From contig SLJS01000318.1 of the NCBI GenBank assembly GCA_007135015.1, forward strand, positions 1 through 5,132: 5,132 nucleotides of DNA. The letters are read 5' to 3'. A program made the position numbers and the translations under genes. The notes under the pieces were generated by a model that was not told the DNA's origin, did no database searches, and saw nothing but the letters and a program-made list of their open reading frames with translations. Positions 1 through 4,050 of the stretch are shown one piece after another. The DNA is from Alcanivorax sp. (GTDB taxonomy: Bacteria; Pseudomonadota; Gammaproteobacteria; Pseudomonadales; Alcanivoracaceae). Numbering within the stretch: position 1 is the stretch's first letter; each line of letters begins with the position of its first letter.

Positions 1-7
1 CCTCGAG

Positions 8-54
8 TCCGGCATGGTGCCAGGTCATTCGCGCTGCGAGCAGCGCTCCTGCAA
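8..54 (-). repeat. REP-like palindromic element, copy 1
   Basis: This is an extragenic palindromic repeat. It contains a perfect inverted repeat at 31-46 (GCGCTGC, centre GA, GCAGCGC), preceded by a smaller palindrome GGCA-TGG-TGCC at 11-21. The 19 bases at 28-46 recur exactly at 2626-2644, and the stretch CCGGCAYGGTGCCAGGT recurs with one difference at 2884-2900. Read on the minus strand it begins GCAGGAGCGCTGCTCGCAGC, which resembles the GGAGCG...CGCGAA layout of REP elements in pseudomonads and related gammaproteobacteria. Assignment to a REP family is inference from this pattern. No RAYT transposase gene is in the window. Confidence 0.7.
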
Positions 55-91
55 GGAAGGGTGTGGGAGGAAAGACAGTAAACGCACCTCC

Positions 92-122
92 GAAAGAAAA
101 GCACCCCCGCGGGAAGCGGGGG
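92..122 (-). terminator. Intrinsic terminator of the secreted repeat-protein gene
   Basis: On the minus strand a perfect 7-bp stem (CCCCCGC / GCGGGGG, 104-110 paired with 116-122) closes a 5-base loop. It is followed by the T-rich tract TGCTTTTCTTTC. The stem starts about 65 bases after the stop codon at 187-189, in the right orientation to end that transcript. The T tract is interrupted by G and C, so efficiency may be less than maximal. Confidence 0.85.
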
Positions 123-145
123 CGCTGTGAGTACGGCCTCATCAG

Positions 146-172
146 GGCCGCCGACCATTACGGGCGGCGGCC
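146..172. other. GC-rich hairpin between stop codon and terminator
   Basis: GGCCGCCG at 146-153 and CGGCGGCC at 165-172 form a perfect 8-bp inverted repeat around an 11-base loop. It lies 15 bases past the stop codon of the minus-strand gene and has no T tract on either side, so it does not look like a terminator itself. It may protect the mRNA 3' end or be part of the 3' UTR fold. Confidence 0.5.
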
Positions 173-186
173 TCGAGCCCTCCTGT

Positions 187-2322
187 TCAGAGGTCGGACC
201 GAAGCTTCACGCCAATCCGGTTGCCCGGGCCGGCGATCAGCTGGCTGATGAGGTCGTTACGATCACCGCAGTTCTCCATTGGCGGAAGGTCGTAGATACC
301 CTTGAGGTTGCCACCTTTTTCGGGATCGAAGTTCCTGCCTTTCAGGTTTACCGTAACAGGCTCCGAGGTCCGGCACTCTTCGCCACCGCCAATCGAGAAG
401 GAGTGGCCGAAGAGCCTCATCCGCACGTCCGTCAGCACAACGTGCATGGTGGACTCGGACTCGACGCTGCCGTCATCGGTGATCGTGCCCGTTGTCGGCT
501 CGACCTGCTCGAACTCGATATCGGCCTCGGCCCGGATCATGCGGAAGAACCTGAACAGCCGGAACTTGCCGCTGGTGGGCTCAAGATCCAGGTCCGCCTC
601 GAACATGCCGGTGGCCTGATCGAGCTCACCTTCCAGGCCGCCGCGCAGCCGCACCATGGCACGCGAGGCCCTGATCTGGGTCTTGCCTTTCAGGTCGAAG
701 TCGAACGGCAGGCCGTCCGGCACGCCAATCCCCTCACCGCTCAGGGGCACATCGAACTGCGGCGTATCGGGATCAGTGGAGCTGATTGTCAGCGTCGCGC
801 TGTGGACGAACTCGCCCTGGGGTGTGAACTCCAGATCCACGGTGCAGCTCTCGTCCTGGGAGAGGGTGACGCAGTCATGATCCGCCAAGAACGCGCCCGC
901 ATCCTCGCCGCCGACGCTGATATCGTTGATATCCAGCGCGGCATCGCCGGTGTTGGTCACCGTCACCTGGGCCTCATCGCTTTCGCCCACTATCACCTCT
1001 CCAAAGTTTACCGACTCCGGATCAACCTCCTTGTTGGCCTGACCGGGGATAACGCTTACCCCCTCAAGCGGAATGTCCTTGGAGGGTTCGGTGGTTGCAT
1101 TGGAGTCAATGGTCAGCGTGGCGCTGCGTCCATTTTCTCCCTCGGCGAAGAAGGTGACTTCCACCGTGCAGGTTTCGTCCCCGGCGAGGGTGGTGCAGTC
1201 ATTGGTCTGCATGAAATCCGCCGCATCGTCGCCACCGATTGTGACGTTGTCGATGCTCAGGATATTGCCACCTTCGTTGCTGACGGTGAGCGTTCCGGTT
1301 TCATCCGTGCCTTGCTGGACCTGGCCGAAATCGAGCTCTTCCGGCGTTACCCCGATTTCAGGGTCCTCCGGCACGCTTGTTCCCGAAAGCGGAATGTCCA
1401 GCGGATCATTCTCGGCATTCGACTCTAGCGTCAGCGTGGCAGTGCGGCCATTCTCGCCTTCGGCAAAGAAGGTCACCTCTACCGCGCAGGTCTCGTCGTC
1501 CTCCAGCGTGGTGCAGTCGTTGGTCTGCGTGAAGTCCACCGCATCGGTACCACCGATAGTGACATTCTGGATGTCCAGCGTTCCGCCACCTTCATTGCTT
1601 ATGGTCACGGTTTCGGTTGCATCCAGACCCTGCTGCACGTTGCCGAAGTCGACTTCCTCCGGGTCTGCCGCGATGACCGGCTCTTCCTCTGCCGTAACCA
1701 CCTCGAAGGTGTGCAGGACGTTGTCCTCGCCTTCTTCAAGGACGCAGGGTACCGGAAATTCCCCGGTATCCGGGTCCGAGTTCGGGAAGAACACCGGTTC
1801 ACCCTGCTCATCGGTGGCGATCAGGTTCATGTTGATATCGCCAACAGTAATGACTACGTCACCCTCGTTGTTCTCCGTGAAGGTCAGCGAGGGGGTGGAC
1901 CCTTCCGCCGTGATCTCGAAGTCACCCGGCTCTTCCGGTATGTCCTGCCGCAGAATGGTGGTGGGCACCTCGAGATCCAGATCCAGGTTGGTCCCGGAAA
2001 GATTGGAATCGGCGATCGCAGTGCCTTCGATGTAGCGCCCGCCCACCAGGTCCATTCCGGTCCAGGTGTCGCCCATGGCCGTGGCCAGAACGTCAATGGG
2101 GAACTCTCCGGTCTCCTCGCCGACCACCTGCTCTTCGGGCATTTCGCTGCTGATGTCGGCTCTCAGTGGCTGATCGCCGATCAGCGGATAGGTACAGCTG
2201 TAGTGTACTGACAGCTCTACTGGCACCTGGGCGGATGCCACCCCGCCCAGGCCCAGCAGAACCGCCCCGGCCAGCGCTGAGCGCATAAAGGCCGGCCGCT
2301 TCGTCTGGTTAGTGGCTTTCAT
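187..2322 (-). CDS. Secreted protein with DUF6801-like domain and three choice-of-anchor D repeats
   Basis: This encodes a 711-residue exported protein of unknown function. Residues 1-31 are a Sec signal peptide: a basic start, the hydrophobic core ALAGAVLLGLGG, and an A-S-A site before Gln32. Residues about 34-208 resemble DUF6801 (start YSCTYPLIGDQPL, Cys43 and Cys193). Three choice-of-anchor D (ASH/HYDIN-like) beta-sandwich repeats follow at about 218-315, 322-422 and 432-531. Each has a DFG or NFG entry motif and a Cys pair in a D-C-x-T-L...C-x-V pattern (270/279, 376/385, 484/493). Residues about 537-711 form a separate domain with Cys650 and Cys685, ending in a G-P-G-N motif. That domain recalls secreted actinobacterial proteins, by recognition only. 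Acidic residues far outnumber basic ones. There is no LPXTG, PEP-CTERM or transmembrane tail, so the product is probably periplasmic or released. I chose Met at 2322 rather than the in-frame ATG at 2469 because AGGAGG sits 6 bases upstream and the signal peptide begins there. A structural or adhesive role is inference. Confidence 0.9.
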   Translation of the reverse strand: MKATNQTKRPAFMRSALAGAVLLGLGGVASAQVPVELSVHYSCTYPLIGDQPLRADISSEMPEEQVVGEETGEFPIDVLATAMGDTWTGMDLVGGRYIEGTAIADSNLSGTNLDLDLEVPTTILRQDIPEEPGDFEITAEGSTPSLTFTENNEGDVVITVGDINMNLIATDEQGEPVFFPNSDPDTGEFPVPCVLEEGEDNVLHTFEVVTAEEEPVIAADPEEVDFGNVQQGLDATETVTISNEGGGTLDIQNVTIGGTDAVDFTQTNDCTTLEDDETCAVEVTFFAEGENGRTATLTLESNAENDPLDIPLSGTSVPEDPEIGVTPEELDFGQVQQGTDETGTLTVSNEGGNILSIDNVTIGGDDAADFMQTNDCTTLAGDETCTVEVTFFAEGENGRSATLTIDSNATTEPSKDIPLEGVSVIPGQANKEVDPESVNFGEVIVGESDEAQVTVTNTGDAALDINDISVGGEDAGAFLADHDCVTLSQDESCTVDLEFTPQGEFVHSATLTISSTDPDTPQFDVPLSGEGIGVPDGLPFDFDLKGKTQIRASRAMVRLRGGLEGELDQATGMFEADLDLEPTSGKFRLFRFFRMIRAEADIEFEQVEPTTGTITDDGSVESESTMHVVLTDVRMRLFGHSFSIGGGEECRTSEPVTVNLKGRNFDPEKGGNLKGIYDLPPMENCGDRNDLISQLIAGPGNRIGVKLRSDL
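730..1671 (-). repeat. Three tandem choice-of-anchor D coding repeats
   Basis: The coding sequence holds three repeats with a period of about 106-108 codons: repeat 1 at 1378-1671, repeat 2 at 1057-1359 and repeat 3 at 730-1029. Over an ungapped 65-residue core (residues 239-303, 345-409 and 453-517), repeats 1 and 2 share 50 identities by my count, and repeats 2 and 3 share 30. Repeats 1 and 2 keep F-F-A-E-G-E-N-G where the family usually has an F-x-P-x-x-x-G type segment. Repeat 3 has the more canonical F-T-P-Q-G. Repeats 1 and 2 therefore look like the most recent duplication. Confidence 0.85.
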
Positions 2323-2328
2323 CTTGAT

Positions 2329-2334
2329 CCTCCT
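2329..2334 (-). promoter_or_regulatory. Ribosome binding site that fixes the start at 2322
   Basis: On the minus strand AGGAGG lies 6 bases before the ATG at 2322-2320. This is a near-ideal Shine-Dalgarno sequence and spacing. It supports this start over the longer in-frame start at 2469, whose extra 49 codons would bury the signal peptide. Confidence 0.9.
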
Positions 2335-2366
2335 GTCCTTGGCCAACTTGCAGGTCTCCGCGGCAT

Positions 2367-2396
2367 CCGCCCCTTTCTTTACGGGGGAGGGGGCGG
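2367..2396 (-). other. Hairpin in the 5' leader of the secreted repeat protein
   Basis: A 7-bp perfect inverted repeat (CCGCCCC / GGGGCGG, 2390-2396 and 2367-2373) encloses a 16-base loop. It lies about 45 bases upstream of the start codon and within the inferred leader. It does not cover the ribosome binding site. A structural or regulatory role is possible, but I could match it to no known riboswitch class. Confidence 0.4.
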
Positions 2397-2453
2397 CAAG
2401 CCGTTTCGAACTCCAGGAAGCCCCATTCTTCTCGCCACGAAAAAGGGACGTCA

Positions 2454-2481
2454 TTGATATGTCCGGCAAGTCCGTTGTCAG
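2454..2481 (-). promoter_or_regulatory. Candidate sigma-70 promoter for the secreted repeat protein
   Basis: On the minus strand, CTGACA (2481-2476; 5 of 6 to TTGACA) is followed after 16 bases by TATCAA (2459-2454; 4 of 6 to TATAAT). The implied start near 2447 would give a leader of about 125 bases containing the hairpin at 2367-2396. It was found by eye only, and other promoters are possible. Confidence 0.45.
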
Positions 2482-2571
2482 TTCAGGAAGCTGTTTTGGG
2501 TGGAAGGTTTTGTTTCAGATCAGGCTCTCGATGGAGGCTCCTCTACTTGAGAAGTCTGTCGCAAAATGTCT

Positions 2572-2658
2572 TGCAGCCGCGCCCCCAGGACGCGAAGTTC
2601 CTGGACGGTGCCGAGCATCGGGCTTTTCGCGCTGCGAGCAGCGCCTCTACATACAAGG
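2572..2658. repeat. Inverted pair of REP-like elements (REPIN-like), copy 2 doublet
   Basis: The right half contains the perfect palindrome GCGCTGC-GA-GCAGCGC at 2629-2644. The surrounding 19 bases at 2626-2644 are identical to 28-46. The left half, about 2576-2616, reads GCGC...CGCGAAG...CCTGG...GGTGCC. This parallels the reverse complement of the element at 2883-2929 but is more diverged. Two REP-like units facing each other about 10 bases apart is the layout of a REPIN or BIME. The right unit is well supported, and the left unit is inferred from partial similarity. Confidence 0.55.
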
Positions 2659-2728
2659 GGGTCAAAACCAATAGACACGGCCCCTGGCGTCATAAACCCC
2701 CTCTCTCTCGATGAGGGTGCTGTAAAAG

Positions 2729-2767
2729 CCCCTCTCCCCTCGTGGGAGAGGGGTTGGGGAGAGGGGG
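2729..2767 (+). repeat. GGGAGAGGGG hairpin repeat, copy A
   Basis: CCCCTCTCCC (2729-2738) and GGGAGAGGGG (2744-2753) form a perfect 10-bp stem around the loop CTCGT. A further TTGGGGAGAGGGGG tail (2754-2767) could compete for the same C-rich arm. This type of intergenic repeat is common in gammaproteobacterial genomes. Its family name and function are not something I can assign. Confidence 0.75.
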
Positions 2768-2812
2768 AAGGCTACGGTAGCCGCACTGCTCAATGCTTTC
2801 CCGTAATTCGAT

Positions 2813-2851
2813 CCCCCTCTCCCTGTCCCTCTCCCACGGCGGGGAGAGGGG
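2813..2851 (-). repeat. GGGAGAGGGG hairpin repeat, copy B (inverted)
   Basis: This is the reverse-complement counterpart of the copy at 2729-2767. On the minus strand it reads CCCCTCTCCCCGCCGTGGGA and continues with AGAGGG, ACAGGGAGAGGGGG. Its own hairpin pairs CCCTCTCC (2827-2834) with GGAGAGGG (2843-2850). The two copies face each other across about 45 bases, so they could also pair with each other as one long stem. Confidence 0.75.
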
Positions 2852-2882
2852 ACCCTCCAGCAAGGCCGCGAAGGCCCTGGAT

Positions 2883-2929
2883 TCCGGCACGGTGCCAGGT
2901 TCTTCGCGCCCCAGGGTGCGCTCCCACAA
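2883..2929 (-). repeat. REP-like palindromic element, copy 3
   Basis: CCGGCACGGTGCCAGGT (2884-2900) matches 9-25 with one difference, and TTCGCG plus GCGCTCC flank the central palindrome as in the first copy. The central stem is different: GCGCCCCAGGGTGCGC (2906-2921) replaces GCGCTGCGAGCAGCGC. The flanks are therefore conserved while both stem arms have changed. GGCAC-G-GTGCC at 2886-2896 is a second small palindrome. It is oriented like the first copy and the right half of the doublet. Confidence 0.65.
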
Positions 2930-2968
2930 ACCCTTTTGCGACACGGTTACAAGGGCAGAGCGAGTTCT

Positions 2969-2995
2969 TGCCGACCGCTGAGTACCGACCACTGA
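2969..2995. repeat. Short direct repeat next to the LysR stop codon
   Basis: TGCCGACCGCTGA (2969-2981) and TACCGACCACTGA (2983-2995) are 13-base direct repeats separated by one base and differing at two positions. They end 5 bases before the LysR stop codon region. No function is evident. Confidence 0.5.
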
Positions 2996-2999
2996 CCTT

Positions 3000-3875
3000 T
3001 TATCCCTGCCGCTGCGCCTGCAGCAGCTCCAGGAAATGACGGCCGGCGTTGGACAGGCTGCGCCCGGGATGGAGCACGTAGCCGAGCTCCCGTTCCGGCA
3101 GGGGCGCGCTGACCGGCAGGCGGATCACCCGATCGTCGAGCATGGTCGCCGGCAGTACGCTCCAGCCCAGCCCGATGGAGACCATCATGTGAATGGTCTC
3201 GAGATAGTTCGTGGACATGGACACCGGCAGCACCAGGTCATGCTCACGGAACAGGCGCTCGACGATCCGCCGGGTGAAGGTCACCGGCGAGGGCAGGATG
3301 GCGCTGTAGCGGGTGAGTTCTTCCAGGCTGACTTCGGCCTGTTCGGCCAGCGGATGTTCGGGCGCGGCCATGAAGACCAGCGGATCCCGCCAGATCCTTT
3401 CGCTGTGCACACGCGGATCCTTCTCCGGTGAGAGGGTCACCACCCCGAGTTCCAGGTCACCGTGCAACACGCCTTCCCAGGCTTCCTCGGAGTCGATGAA
3501 GCGCAGATCCAGGCGCACATCCGGATAGTCCCGGGAGAAGCCGCGCAGTACCGGTGGCAGACGGTGCAGTCCCACATGATGGCTGGTGCCGATGCGCAGG
3601 GTGCCGCTGACCTGGCCGGTCAGATTGCTCAGCGCCCGGGTGGCGTCCTCCAGCTCGCGAAGGATCTGGCGGGCCCTGGGCAGCAGGGCGCGACCGGCCT
3701 CGGTGAGATGGATCTGGCGGCCGATGCGGTCGAACAGCCGCGCGCCCAGGCGCTCCTCCAGCAGGGCGATGCGCTTGCTTACCGCCGGCTGGGTAATGAA
3801 AAGCGCCTCGGCGGCCCGGGAGAAGCTGCCGTGCTCTGAAACCGCCACAAAGGCTTCCAGTGACTGTGTGTCCAT
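3000..3875 (-). CDS. LysR-family transcriptional regulator, divergent from leuC
   Basis: This is a complete 291-residue LysR-type regulator, a normal length for the family. Residues 1-60 form the winged helix-turn-helix: F9 and G16-S17-F18, then R20-A-A-E-A-L, T28-Q-P-A-V-S33, then L39-E40 and L43-G44 leading to L47-F48-D49-R50. A linker helix follows at about 62-85. The rest is the periplasmic-binding-protein-like effector domain, starting at G-T-L-R-I-G near residue 90. The G-L-G-W-S-V-L-P-A segment, with the preceding hydrophobic stretch, is typical of the second half of that domain. LysR proteins act as tetramers in the cytoplasm and often control the divergent neighbour. Here that is leuC, so a role in leucine or branched-chain metabolism is likely but inferred. 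The ATG at 3875 fits the family N-terminus exactly, although no clear Shine-Dalgarno precedes it. The effector is unknown. It is not recognisably LeuO. Confidence 0.93.
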   Translation of the reverse strand: MDTQSLEAFVAVSEHGSFSRAAEALFITQPAVSKRIALLEERLGARLFDRIGRQIHLTEAGRALLPRARQILRELEDATRALSNLTGQVSGTLRIGTSHHVGLHRLPPVLRGFSRDYPDVRLDLRFIDSEEAWEGVLHGDLELGVVTLSPEKDPRVHSERIWRDPLVFMAAPEHPLAEQAEVSLEELTRYSAILPSPVTFTRRIVERLFREHDLVLPVSMSTNYLETIHMMVSIGLGWSVLPATMLDDRVIRLPVSAPLPERELGYVLHPGRSLSNAGRHFLELLQAQRQG

Positions 3876-3878
3876 GGG

Positions 3879-3911
3879 ATAACCATAAGGAATGCTATAG
3901 ATAAAGAATAT
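3879..3911. promoter_or_regulatory. Candidate LysR operator boxes (T-N11-A)
   Basis: Two T-N11-A patterns, the usual minimal LysR recognition layout, lie side by side just upstream of the regulator gene. The first is TAACCATAAGGAA at 3880-3892, within ATAACCATAAGGAATGCTAT, which has ATA/TAT ends. The second is ATAGATAAAGAATAT at 3897-3911, again with ATA/TAT ends. The second overlaps the proposed -10 of the regulator promoter, which would suit autorepression. The region is AT-rich, so such patterns arise easily by chance. Confidence 0.3.
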
Positions 3912-3933
3912 GAATTGGATTTATGGATTGCAA
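3905..3933 (-). promoter_or_regulatory. Candidate promoter for the LysR gene
   Basis: On the minus strand TTGCAA (3933-3928; 4 of 6 to consensus) is followed after 17 bases by TATTCT (3910-3905; 4 of 6). The implied start near 3898 gives a leader of about 22 bases. TTGCAA is its own reverse complement, so it could also serve a plus-strand promoter for leuC. I see no convincing -10 at correct spacing on that strand, as expected if leuC needs activation. Confidence 0.45.
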
Positions 3934-3968
3934 GGGCATAGGGTGTGGGCAGTTATTAGTTGCAAGGA

Positions 3969-4034
3969 GCAAGGGACAAGGGACAAGGACGACATCGCGC
4001 ACTCTTGTCCCTTGCCCCTTGCCCCTTGCCCCTT
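3969..4034 (+). repeat. 7-base repeat hairpin in the leuC leader
   Basis: The left arm 3969-3987 (GCAAGGGACAAGGGACAAG) and right arm 4004-4022 (CTTGTCCCTTGCCCCTTGC) pair at 18 of 19 positions around a 16-base loop. Both arms are arrays of a 7-base unit: CAAGGGA on the left and CCCCTTG on the right. The right array continues to 4034, so several pairing registers are possible. It ends 16 bases before the leuC start, and the weak ribosome binding site AAGG (4040-4043) lies just outside it. It could be a dispersed palindromic repeat, a leader structure affecting leuC expression, or both. Confidence 0.75.
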
Positions 4035-4050
4035 CACTCAAGGTTGCCCC

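Larger units (their letters stand above)
2482..2999. other. Gene-free, repeat-rich intergenic stretch
   Basis: No convincing gene lies between the promoter of the secreted protein and the end of the LysR gene. Open frames here translate into low-complexity products of the repeats (Pro-, Ser-, Arg- and Gly-rich) and have no credible starts. The stretch holds an inverted pair of REP-like elements, a degenerate CCCTC/GAGGG hairpin at 2699-2717, two facing GGGAGAGGGG-type hairpins, a third REP-like element and a 13-base direct repeat. I see no clear U-tract terminator for the LysR gene here. The palindromes may serve that purpose. Confidence 0.7.

Noticed and set aside
127..1428. Long plus-strand open frame opposite the secreted protein gene
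   Set aside because: Its translation has no recognisable domain. It is the antisense of a high-GC coding region whose minus-strand product has a signal peptide, domain repeats, a ribosome binding site and a terminator.
1073..2035. Ser- and Val-rich 320-codon plus-strand open frame
   Set aside because: It is a second antisense frame of the same gene. Its internal repetition simply mirrors the ASH repeats on the other strand.
2323..2460. Cyclic di-GMP (GEMM) or other known riboswitch before the secreted protein gene
   Set aside because: I looked for the conserved GCAAACC and ACGCAAAGCC elements of GEMM and for hallmarks of other classes. None is present in the right order, although a GC hairpin exists.
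2323..2469. Upstream in-frame ATG at 2469 extending the secreted protein by 49 residues
   Set aside because: The extension would place a non-hydrophobic stretch before the signal peptide. The ATG at 2322 has AGGAGG at ideal spacing and starts exactly at a typical signal peptide. The proposed promoter -10 also overlaps the region just upstream of 2469.
2572..2929. Remnant insertion sequence or integron attachment array
   Set aside because: The palindromes are short and lie outside genes. They lack a transposase remnant, target-site duplications or attC core sites (GTTRRRY), so a REP-like interpretation fits better.
2566..3039. Open frames within the repeat-rich intergenic stretch, both strands
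   Set aside because: Their products are translations of the palindromic repeats, such as P-S-P-C-P-S-P-T-A-G-R-G-D. They lack ribosome binding sites and family resemblance.
3969..4034. CRISPR array or leucine attenuator at the 7-base repeats before leuC
   Set aside because: The units are far too short and have no spacers, so it is not CRISPR. There is no short reading frame with a Leu codon run and no terminator T tract, so a classical attenuator is not supported.
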